A stretch of DNA of 51,730 nucleotides from Clostridiaceae bacterium. Lineage in GTDB: Bacteria; Bacillota; Clostridia; Oscillospirales; Acutalibacteraceae. The position numbers and the translations under genes are program-made. This document shows positions 17,001 through 23,180 of this stretch, one piece after another. Position 1 is the first letter of the stretch, and each line of letters starts with the position of its first letter. The stretch covers positions 1 through 51,730 of the forward strand of contig JAEERC010000008.1 of assembly GCA_016285645.1 (NCBI GenBank). The letters run 5' to 3'. A model generated the notes under the pieces. It worked only from the letters and a program-made list of their open reading frames with translations. It was not told the DNA's origin and made no database searches.

Positions 17001-17182
17001 TTCTCAAAAACGCCGAGTTCGGTGTGTTTGTGCAGATAGCCCTGAGCGTTATGAGTTTCGCGGTGTGCGCCATTCTCGCCGCCACGGCGAAGGTTCCCGG
17101 CGCAATCGCCTCTTTCCTTATTGCCTCGGTTCTCGGAACCGTTGCATACTTTACATCGGATTTCATAAACAGAAAGGATTGA
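14048..17182 (+). CDS. Degenerate P-type-ATPase-like membrane protein with long acidic N-terminus
   Basis: The product has 1044 residues. Residues 1 to about 470 are acidic, Pro/Glu-rich and probably disordered, with short repeats DLDALLAEI and DIDALLADL near the start. The rest follows the topology of P1B-type ATPases: four membrane helices (about 497-625), a short cytoplasmic part, two helices (about 688-737), a large cytoplasmic part and two C-terminal helices (about 990-1040). Remnants of the family are visible: CGAFCLAAP at the CPC position (Cys717, Cys721), VVIDSADIF at the DKTGT site (Asp768), LLGNRALLQ at the nucleotide-domain GN (850-851) and VRTNDVN at the TGD site (919-921). The KTGT, TGE and GDGxND motifs are missing, so ATP-driven transport is unlikely. 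ATG at 14048 is preferred (AGGTGAT just upstream); GTG at 14039 is an alternative. The ddh gene follows after 4 bp. Confidence 0.8.
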   Translation: MSDNLLNSNDLDALLAEIKGYSVPGTSPAQESVSAATPKDWSLDDIDALLADLDSPFEEKPAKEPKPEPEPEPEKEYVAKELAQFPHEDTPVDTFFRTDAKPAPVQIEKEPEPEPEPGEKAEEPALLYESEMSEDEINSLVFSLFGGFDPSAETAPEEKAQEEPSETQAQAPAISDAPVNTAEPQKEVEKEEDVFDNIFPPAPEAAPPAPVNSTEAPAAEETEPDEEKPMGEIREFSRSKANARRLAGFVINEQTPEPEEEEEEDTDRIPDYDPLAQYMAMQKESEQAGMLTDENRESFINPMQLEHTAEIDNDFLEPFDKPGIIVKKSQYQMTSDLDPLPTVISADKAKEDAHTRIAGEKKAPVSEEPVNEEFPGQIKLSGFDPPPEMSPADNPQEEIEANLAENRRIKAKDFKLAASHLAALGDDEIGEIEFENLDEPENKDAPEQQSPQPRKKPSRGRRLYSLISSLPEYNEPADRRRVHSALNAASVISLRQVFVDALIELALIIFNVVPYFAENSSVFCRGGVGIYTANALLLIAAMVFNAKIMLSGFRSLVSGRPDARSAAAITAALAFIHTTVTAAVELSQNGEAPVFATLGVFAFAAVSLSDYFNAKRAIKNFELCAYKYEKKLYTVHGFDNETELRELSRNLMLEKADILYSSKTDFPANFLKNSENSAVETKAVTRILPIAGISAVITLIVSAIISRDAMVAVSAGCGAFCLAAPLFAALVPAVAVKSANSSLNRSGALLTGLDVAEDFSATNAVVIDSADIFNRKKCRMHGMVDFKEIRMDDLLVYAAALVIKSGGPLRECFESIISEDHNLLPTVRDLVYEEKLGISARIHSQKVLLGNRALLQNHSVNVPDKALEDKYTKTGKRVLYLAVCGKLAAMFVVSYAVDLKLRSTLEKLEDAGITIMVRTNDVNVTQDLLSRGFGIPKEAFCVLGSVAGRLFGNRRDEVSPFADIRMGHDGTAHSMLRAVTATLALLKNAEFGVFVQIALSVMSFAVCAILAATAKVPGAIASFLIASVLGTVAYFTSDFINRKD

Positions 17183-17186
17183 TTAT

Positions 17187-18173
17187 ATGAGTATCAGAAT
17201 AGGCCTTTACGGCTACGGCAACCTCTCCAGAGGAGTGGAGTACGCGATTATGCAGAACCCCGACACCGAGCTTGCCGCGGTATTCACCCGCCGTGACCCT
17301 TCAACTGTAAAAACAATTACCGAAGGTGTTCCCGTTTACAAGTCGGAGCAAGCCCCCTCGCTTGCCGACAAAATCGATGTTATGATAGTCTGCGGCGGCA
17401 GCGCCACCGACCTGCCCGTACAGACTCCCGCGCTCGCGAAATATTTCAATGTTGTTGACAGTTTTGACACTCATGTAAGAATTGCCGAACATTTCAAAAA
17501 CGTTGACGCCGCCGCCAAAGAGAGCGGCAAGGTCGGCGTTATATCCGTCGGCTGGGACCCGGGACTTTTCTCGGTAAACCACATCTACGGCGACGCCGTT
17601 CTGCCCGTGGGCAGAGATTACGCGTTCTGGGGCAGAGGCGTAAGCCAGGGCCATTCCGACGCCATCCGCCGCGTTGAGGGCGTAATTGACGCCAGGCAGT
17701 ACACCGTTCCCGTTCCCGCGGCTCTCGACGCCGTAAGAAGCGGCTCAAATCCCGATCTCACCACCCGCCAGAAGCATACAAGAGAATGCTATGTTGTTGC
17801 CGCCGAAGGCGCCGACAAGGCGAGAATCGAAAAAGAGATAAAAGAGATGCCCAACTACTTCGCCGACTATGACACCACGGTAACCTTCATCACCGCCGAG
17901 GAGATGAAGCGCGACCACAGCGGTCTGCCCCACCAGGGCTTCGTGTTCCGCTGCGGCTCAATCGGCAGGGACGGCGCGGACAAGGCGATGATTGAATACC
18001 GCCTGACCCTCGACTCCAATCCCGAGTTCACCGCGAGCGTTCTTCTCGCCTACGCGAGAGCGGCTTACCGCCTCAACAAAGAGGGCTTCAAGGGCTGCAG
18101 AACCGTGCTCGACATAGCCCCCTCCTATCTCACCGCGAAAACAGGCGACGACCTCTTCGCCTATCTTCAGTAA
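17187..18173 (+). CDS. ddh: meso-Diaminopimelate D-dehydrogenase
   Basis: The 328-aa protein matches Ddh over its whole length. It makes meso-diaminopimelate in one NADPH-dependent step from L-2-amino-6-oxopimelate (tetrahydrodipicolinate), ammonia and NADPH, feeding lysine and peptidoglycan synthesis. The N-terminal Rossmann motif is GLYGYGNLSRGVE. The substrate domain carries GWDPGLFSVNH, WGRGVSQGHSDA and GLPHQGF. The gene lies 4 bp after the pseudo-ATPase gene and ends in a strong terminator, so rlmB, the pseudo-ATPase and ddh probably share a transcript. No functional link among the three is known to me. Confidence 0.96.
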   Translation: MSIRIGLYGYGNLSRGVEYAIMQNPDTELAAVFTRRDPSTVKTITEGVPVYKSEQAPSLADKIDVMIVCGGSATDLPVQTPALAKYFNVVDSFDTHVRIAEHFKNVDAAAKESGKVGVISVGWDPGLFSVNHIYGDAVLPVGRDYAFWGRGVSQGHSDAIRRVEGVIDARQYTVPVPAALDAVRSGSNPDLTTRQKHTRECYVVAAEGADKARIEKEIKEMPNYFADYDTTVTFITAEEMKRDHSGLPHQGFVFRCGSIGRDGADKAMIEYRLTLDSNPEFTASVLLAYARAAYRLNKEGFKGCRTVLDIAPSYLTAKTGDDLFAYLQ

Positions 18174-18190
18174 TATTAACCAATAAAATT

Positions 18191-18224
18191 ACAGGGCTGT
18201 CCGGATTGAACAGCCCTGTTTTTA
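18191..18224 (+). terminator. Terminator of the rlmB-ddh operon
   Basis: Perfect 10-bp arms ACAGGGCTGT (18191-18200) and ACAGCCCTGT (18210-18219) are followed by a T-run. Confidence 0.92.
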
Positions 18225-18230
18225 TATGCA

Positions 18231-18262
18231 TAAAAAAACGGCACGGAATAATCCGTGCCGCA
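18231..18262 (-). terminator. Terminator of the rpsF-ssb-rpsR operon
   Basis: On the minus strand, perfect 9-bp arms (18260-18252 and 18247-18239; CGGCACGGA type) are followed by seven T. The stem belongs to the recurring GGCACGGA family in this window. Confidence 0.9.
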
Positions 18263-18277
18263 GGTTTTTGATTAAAC

Positions 18278-18523
18278 TCAGTCTGCCGAATAGGGAAGAA
18301 GCGCAAGGTGGCGTGCGCGCTTGATAGCTGTTGTGAGCTCTCTCTGATGAGCGGCGCAGGTGCCTGTTACACGGCGGGGGAGAATCTTCGCTCTCTCGGA
18401 TGTGTACTTGCGGAGTTTGTCAACGTCTTTATAGTCTATGCTCTCTACCTTGTCAACGCAGAACGAGCAAACCTTTTTGTGACCTTTTCTTACAGGTCTT
18501 CTCTCTGTTTTTTCGGTTGCCAT
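18278..18523 (-). CDS. rpsR: 30S ribosomal protein S18
   Basis: The 81-aa protein is S18, which binds S6 on the small-subunit platform. The conserved core is [20 protein letters not shown], followed by [19 protein letters not shown]. It has the cysteine-containing form (CSFC near residue 19 and CAAH near 56), a potential zinc site seen in some bacterial S18 proteins. AAAGGAG precedes ATG at 18523. It is last in the rpsF-ssb-rpsR operon. Confidence 0.98.
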   Translation of the reverse strand: MATEKTERRPVRKGHKKVCSFCVDKVESIDYKDVDKLRKYTSERAKILPRRVTGTCAAHQRELTTAIKRARHLALLPYSAD

Positions 18524-18562
18524 AACGGTTATCTCCTTTCGTAAGATGGAACGTGACGGTTA

Positions 18563-19003
18563 TCAGAAAGGAAGGTCATCCTCAGTGGGAATCTCTTTGA
18601 AATCGTCGGTGTCGCCCGTCGAATATGAGGGTGCGGGCTGCGCCGCCGCTCTGATGTTTTCTTCCGTTCTGCCGCTGCCGTCACCTTTTGATTCGCAGAA
18701 ACTGACATTGTCGGCAACTATTTCGACTGCCTTGCGTCTTATGCCGTTTTTGTCATCATAGGTTCTGGTCTGGATGTGGCCCTGAACTGCTATCATGGCG
18801 CCCTTGCGGAAATATTTTGTTACGAATTCCGCAGTCTGACCCCACGCAACACAGTCAAGCCAGTCTGTCTGGCGTTCCTCGCCCTGGCGGGCAAAAGAAC
18901 GGTTGACTGCCACGGAAAAGGACGTTACACTTTTGCCTGTTGCCGTGGTTCTCAGTTCGGGATCTGCTGCCAACCTGCCCATTATAATTGCACAGTTAAG
19001 CAT
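18563..19003 (-). CDS. ssb: Single-stranded DNA-binding protein
   Basis: The 146-aa protein has an OB fold (about residues 1-105; NCAIIMGRLAADPELR, then FRKGAMIAVQGHIQTRTY). An acidic tail ends DDLPF, the site that recruits partners of replication and repair. It coats single-stranded DNA in the cytoplasm. AAGGAG lies 8 nt before ATG at 19003. A nearer ATG is out of frame and soon stops. It sits between rpsF and rpsR, the standard Firmicutes order. Confidence 0.98.
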   Translation of the reverse strand: MLNCAIIMGRLAADPELRTTATGKSVTSFSVAVNRSFARQGEERQTDWLDCVAWGQTAEFVTKYFRKGAMIAVQGHIQTRTYDDKNGIRRKAVEIVADNVSFCESKGDGSGRTEENIRAAAQPAPSYSTGDTDDFKEIPTEDDLPF

Positions 19004-19015
19004 TGCATACTCTCC

Positions 19016-19300
19016 TTACTTTTTGATGTTGAGCGAACGGAGAACACCGTCAGTGATGTTCGCAACGCGCTCGAATTCCGCAGGGAAATCAGGCTCTGCC
19101 TGGTAATTGAAGAGAACATAGTAGCCCTCTGTCTCGTAATTGATGGGATAGGCAAGCTTGCGCTTTCCCCATTCATCAACACTTTCAAGAGTGGCTGCGT
19201 CTTCAATCATCTTCTGGAATTTCTCCTTGAGAGCGGTCGCCGCTTCGTCGCCGTTCTTTACCGAGAAAACCATCATGGTCTCGTAGCTGACTGCTGCCAT
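19016..19300 (-). CDS. rpsF: 30S ribosomal protein S6
   Basis: The 94-aa protein is S6 (YETMMVFSVKNGDEAATAL at the start, WGKRKLAYPINYETEGYYV in the middle). It pairs with S18 in the 30S platform. AGGAGGTG precedes ATG at 19300. It is the first gene of the operon, with a consensus promoter about 120 bp upstream and a leader that may bind the S6:S18 complex. Confidence 0.98.
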   Translation of the reverse strand: MAAVSYETMMVFSVKNGDEAATALKEKFQKMIEDAATLESVDEWGKRKLAYPINYETEGYYVLFNYQAEPDFPAEFERVANITDGVLRSLNIKK

Positions 19301-19317
19301 TTAAAAGCACCTCCTTC

Positions 19318-19350
19318 TGGTCATGTGGCCGCCCGTGTGAGCGGCAAGGA
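19318..19350 (-). promoter_or_regulatory. Possible S6:S18-binding leader hairpin
   Basis: In the rpsF leader, GCCGC (minus strand, 19345-19341) can pair with GCGGC (19332-19328) around TCACACGG. Leaders of rpsF operons often carry a hairpin with an unpaired CCG that binds S6:S18 and represses translation. Position and a CCG-containing hairpin fit; I did not verify the full consensus. Confidence 0.4.
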
Positions 19351-19420
19351 TCTTTATTGATAAATTTAAAGATTCTTTCGGACAGGCGTAAATATTCGAT
19401 TTGCCTCTCCGTAATGTGAG

Positions 19421-19449
19421 ATTATAGCAGGAAAACCCTTTTAAGTCAA
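19421..19449 (-). promoter_or_regulatory. Promoter of the rpsF operon
   Basis: On the minus strand, TTGACT (19449-19444), a 17-bp spacer and TATAAT (19426-19421). Confidence 0.88.
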
Positions 19450-19501
19450 GGATTTTTTGCGTTTTTCCGTTATTTTTGAGCCGCGGGCTTTCCCCCGTTT
19501 T

Positions 19502-20491
19502 TCAGCCGCATACAAGGCGGGCGAAATCCTGTGCCGAAAGGGCGGGCAGATAGTCCGCGATATGCCGCCCCGCCGTTTTCAGAACACTGTCGTAATCATA
19601 TCTTATTCCGATGAATTCCTTTATGAACTCTTCAATCTCGCCCTTGCAGAAAAAGTCGCCGAAAAGCGAGAAATCCGCTATTTTGCCGTTCCCGATTTCA
19701 AGGCGCGCCTCAAAGCAGCCGCAGTCAAACCGCATTTCGTTTTTTACGGTGAAGGGCCGCTTTCCGCCGTAATTCCACTCATCCGTTGTGTATTTTTCGT
19801 TTCGGAGTTTTGTTATCGCGGCGGTATCCTCCCGAGTTAATTTATATTCCGCGCCGCCGAGCGATTTACACACCGCGTCAAAAAGCCTTCGCATAAACAG
19901 GGAAGCATCGGGCGGGCTGTCAATCAGCCGTGCCGTGTTGCACACTCTCGAGCGCACGCTCTTTATGCCCTTGCCCTCGAATTTGAGAGGATTGGGGTTG
20001 AGCGCTTTGGCAAGATAATCGAGGTTCGCCGAATAGAGCAGCGTGCCGTGGTGAAGGACTCTGCCGTTCAATGTGCACTGCGCCGCGCCGGAAATCTTCG
20101 CGCCGTTTACCGTCAGGTCGTTTCTGCCCGAGAGTTCCGCGTTTATGCCGAAGCCCGCGAGCGCCTCAATAACGGGGGCGCTGAAATAAGCGTAGTCGTT
20201 CGAGTGCAGCGTACCGTTCTCAATGAAGGTGTAGTTTATGTTGCCGATATCGTGGAACACCGCTCCCCCGCCCGTCAGGCGGCGCACAACGGCTATGCCG
20301 TTTTCACGCACAAAGGAGGAGTTTATCTCGGCTGCCGTGTTCTGGTTGCGCCCCACTATTACCGAACGGGAGTTGCGCCAGACGGCAAAAAATCCGCCGC
20401 TTTTGTAAAGCAGCAGATATTCCTCGGCGGCGAGATTGAAATAAGGGTCCGTCGATTCGAGAAAAACAAGTTTTGTCTCAGGCATTGTCAT
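19502..20491 (-). CDS. lplA: Lipoate-protein ligase A
   Basis: The 329-aa enzyme activates lipoate with ATP and transfers it to a lysine of lipoyl domains (2-oxoacid dehydrogenases, GcvH). The catalytic BPL/LplA domain (about residues 5-230) carries RRLTGGGAVFHDIGN and the catalytic lysine stretch VNGAKISGAAQ. The LplA C-terminal accessory domain follows (about 240-329). The start is uncertain: ATG at 20491, ATG at 20485 and TTG at 20497 are all in frame and none has a strong ribosome-binding site. The gene overlaps the preceding small gene, so translation is probably coupled. Confidence 0.93.
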   Translation of the reverse strand: MTMPETKLVFLESTDPYFNLAAEEYLLLYKSGGFFAVWRNSRSVIVGRNQNTAAEINSSFVRENGIAVVRRLTGGGAVFHDIGNINYTFIENGTLHSNDYAYFSAPVIEALAGFGINAELSGRNDLTVNGAKISGAAQCTLNGRVLHHGTLLYSANLDYLAKALNPNPLKFEGKGIKSVRSRVCNTARLIDSPPDASLFMRRLFDAVCKSLGGAEYKLTREDTAAITKLRNEKYTTDEWNYGGKRPFTVKNEMRFDCGCFEARLEIGNGKIADFSLFGDFFCKGEIEEFIKEFIGIRYDYDSVLKTAGRHIADYLPALSAQDFARLVCG

Positions 20492-20822
20492 ACACAATCT
20501 GCAGCCATTTCAGGGCTTCCTTCACTCCGTCCTCATCGGGGGAAAAGGACGCTTCCTTTATGATTTCCGGGTCGGTCGCCTCCAGCGCGAAGGGGCCGAA
20601 CCAGCACTGCGCCTTGACCTCGACTATAATCTTTATCTCCTTGCCCTTCTCGTTTACGCCGTCGCCCTCAACAAGTGACAGACGGTAACGGAAGCAGTCG
20701 GCAAAAGTGCCCTTTGTGCCGTTTTTCGCGGGCAGGGAACCCGTGTATTCGTTTGTCTTTCCGCCGAATTCACTGAACGAGCCGTTGAGATATATAAAAT
20801 CGGTCTGATAAACGCCTTCCAT
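20478..20822 (-). CDS. Conserved-looking small protein of unknown function
   Basis: The 114-aa protein has no signal peptide or membrane segment. It is mixed alpha/beta by eye, with KIIVEVKAQCWFGPFALEA in the middle and a helical end (KEALKWLQIVYDNA). GGAGGAAACATT precedes ATG at 20822, so it is well expressed in principle. It overlaps lplA by 14 bp. I do not recognise the family; a role tied to lipoylation is only suggested by the overlap. Confidence 0.7.
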   Translation of the reverse strand: MEGVYQTDFIYLNGSFSEFGGKTNEYTGSLPAKNGTKGTFADCFRYRLSLVEGDGVNEKGKEIKIIVEVKAQCWFGPFALEATDPEIIKEASFSPDEDGVKEALKWLQIVYDNA

Positions 20823-20850
20823 AATGTTTCCTCCAAAGCTTTTCAGGGGA

Positions 20851-20888
20851 TAAAACAGCGCCGGTGAACTGCCGCCGGCGCGATTTTT
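20851..20888. terminator. Bidirectional terminator after the papain-like gene
   Basis: GCGCCGG (20858-20864) pairs with CCGGCGC (20875-20881). T-runs follow on the minus strand (TGTTTTA) and on the plus strand (ATTTTTC). Confidence 0.75.
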
Positions 20889-20891
20889 CTT

Positions 20892-23054
20892 TTAAAATAC
20901 CGGATTTCTCAGCCAGAGGTTTATCGCCTTGCAGAGCCGGTAAATAATCAGATAAATAATATTCCTTGACGCGAGAACCTCCTCATACTGCTGCTCGGTC
21001 TGGGTCTTGACAAAACCGCAGTCCGCGCACACGGCGCTTCTCGTTTTTGTGCCGTCGGCCCGCTCAACCCATCCGCTCCACGCTCCGTAGTTGTGCGGTG
21101 TGGGCGAGAGGGGTAATTGGGCGCTCAGCGACGCGTTGCAGACGGCGCATTCGCAGTGCTCGCTGCCGTAATGTGTGCAGTCGGGCTCGGTGTCGGTAAT
21201 CCACTGCGGCGTGTGCCCCGTGGCGGGAATGACCAGCGCTTCGGAAATCACCGCTCCGCAGTCCGCGCAGTAAGAGCCCTCCGTGTGCCCGTTATGGGTG
21301 CAGTCCGGCTGCACGGCGGGCTGAACCGTCAGGGCTGAATGATTTGTAAGGTCAAACTCCGTGTAAGTCTGAGTGTAGCTTCCGCCGCAAAGCGGGCAGG
21401 TGTAAACATCGTAACCGAGAGCCGAGCAGGTTGAGGCAACGGACTGTGTAAGCTCGTAACTGTGACCCGCAGGAGGTGTCGCGACACTCTGCGTTTTGCC
21501 GCAGTTAATGCAGGTGCTCACCGTCTCGCCGCCCTGCAGGCAGGTGGCGGGCACAACCGAGGTTTCAACAAAATTGTGCTTGCACTTCGCGTTGACATTT
21601 ATATATATGTTGCCGTAACCGTTTTTGTTTTTAAAATCGGAAAAGTTTGTTCCTTTGTATTGGGAACAGTAATAAGACTGATTCGCCGCGCTTGTGTAGG
21701 TCAGGTTGCTGTACGGCGATTGCGATTGATTCTCAACATAGACATATATCGGGGCTCCGACCGTTGATTTGAGGTCAAGCACAACCGAATAATATGTGTT
21801 CGCGGGCATTTCATACTCTGTGTTCAGGTCTATTTTATTCCAGCCGGCATGATTGATTGTCGCGGAACCCGTCGAAACAAGTGTTCCGCTTTTCGGCTGC
21901 GATGTTGCGCTGCTGAGTCTGTAAATGCTCACGTCAACCTGGAGATTTCCCTGATAACTGTTGAAGGATACCGAGTCGAGAATGTCGTTGCCCTTCGCCT
22001 TATAGACATTGGCAACGGAAAAACTTCCGCTGTAGCCATACAAATAGAGAGGAATCGCCGCCGTGTGTGAATAGACGCGGTATTTGTTCTCCGCGCTCTC
22101 GCAGGTAAAGCCCAGAAAGTCCGAAAGCATAAGGTCGCAGTAGGAAATCCAGTAGAGGCCGTCCCCTCCGTGGGTGTTTGTTCCCCAGCTGTCCTTTACG
22201 AGGTAAGCGCCGTCCGTATCGGGGGTATTGCTGAAATTGGAGGCGGGGTAATTGTCATCCCAGCCGATAAGAGTTATCGCGTGGTTTGTGCCGAGGAGGT
22301 TCCCGTTCTGATCCGCGTTATAATTTGTGTAGTAGGAGTCGGCGTTCTGATAGTAGTAGTCATCCGCGTAAATTGAAGCGGATACCGCGCCGTTTTCATA
22401 AATCCACTGTTTTACATCCGCCTGATTTTCAAGTTTGACACAGTCCTTCATTACAAAGCCGCTGTCGTGGCAGTATCTTCCGCCGTAGCCGAAGGCGGAG
22501 GAACTTATTACACTGCCCTGCTGATTGAAAAGCGGATAACTCGTCTCCTCGGCTATGCCCATACCGAGAGCGAGGTGCGGAGCCACCATTGAGCCGTTGC
22601 CGCCGTTGCCGTAGAACGGGTCGTCAACCCAATCCTCGCCGTAATGCTCGTCAGCCGAGTTCTCAACCGCGGTCATTGTGTACCACGCGATATGCGCTTC
22701 GGAAAAATCCACATCGGCGGGGTCGTCCGCCATATTGTGTGAAAGCACATAGCTTTCAAGGCAGGCAACCGTTGAATGAGCCCAGCAGGTGTTTGTGGCG
22801 CGCTGGTTTCTCACGGGAGTTACATAGCCCTCGTTCCTCGCGTCAAAACTCGCGGGCAGGTTCGCCGCCTTGCGCGGATTCCTTTTGGACGCGGATGTGC
22901 CCGTTTCGGGCATTTTTATTGTTATATATCCCGAGCCGTTTTCAATAAGCTGCAGTTCGGCAGTGTTGAACTCACCGTCGGAGTTAACCGCCTCCGCCGG
23001 CAAAAACGGTATTAACATAAGCGCAATCAGCAATATCGCTGTCAGCCGTTTCAT
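20892..23054 (-). CDS. Secreted papain-like (C1A) protease with lectin-like domain and CxxC repeats
   Basis: The 720-aa protein has a signal peptide (MKRLTAILLIALMLIPF). A C1A domain spans about residues 45-325, with Cys90 in TNTCWAHST and His258 in GTNHAITLIGWDD. A lectin-like beta domain comes next (about 335-480), then a series of doubled CxxC modules (CINCG, CPLCG, CADCG, CAVC, CADCG) of the kind common in Clostridia surface proteins. The tail is an amphipathic helix (IIYLIIYRLCKAINLWLR). The usual NSWG catalytic Asn reads DSWG here. ATG at 23054 follows GGGGTGA; GTG at 23063 is also in frame. It is monocistronic. Its substrate, and whether the CxxC modules bind metal, are unknown. Confidence 0.88.
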   Translation of the reverse strand: MKRLTAILLIALMLIPFLPAEAVNSDGEFNTAELQLIENGSGYITIKMPETGTSASKRNPRKAANLPASFDARNEGYVTPVRNQRATNTCWAHSTVACLESYVLSHNMADDPADVDFSEAHIAWYTMTAVENSADEHYGEDWVDDPFYGNGGNGSMVAPHLALGMGIAEETSYPLFNQQGSVISSSAFGYGGRYCHDSGFVMKDCVKLENQADVKQWIYENGAVSASIYADDYYYQNADSYYTNYNADQNGNLLGTNHAITLIGWDDNYPASNFSNTPDTDGAYLVKDSWGTNTHGGDGLYWISYCDLMLSDFLGFTCESAENKYRVYSHTAAIPLYLYGYSGSFSVANVYKAKGNDILDSVSFNSYQGNLQVDVSIYRLSSATSQPKSGTLVSTGSATINHAGWNKIDLNTEYEMPANTYYSVVLDLKSTVGAPIYVYVENQSQSPYSNLTYTSAANQSYYCSQYKGTNFSDFKNKNGYGNIYINVNAKCKHNFVETSVVPATCLQGGETVSTCINCGKTQSVATPPAGHSYELTQSVASTCSALGYDVYTCPLCGGSYTQTYTEFDLTNHSALTVQPAVQPDCTHNGHTEGSYCADCGAVISEALVIPATGHTPQWITDTEPDCTHYGSEHCECAVCNASLSAQLPLSPTPHNYGAWSGWVERADGTKTRSAVCADCGFVKTQTEQQYEEVLASRNIIYLIIYRLCKAINLWLRNPVF

Positions 23055-23108
23055 ATCTGTCACCCCGTGCGTGAGCGCAAAACAAGATAAATTTATGCTT
23101 ATAGTTTT

Positions 23109-23137
23109 ATTTTATAGGAACAAGCCGAAAAAAACAA
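23109..23137 (-). promoter_or_regulatory. Promoter of the papain-like gene
   Basis: On the minus strand, TTGTTT (23137-23132), a 17-bp spacer and TAAAAT (23114-23109). Confidence 0.5.
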
Positions 23138-23180
23138 GGGTTTTGAAGCAAATTGAACCCGGGTATAATTTCGCCGCGGC

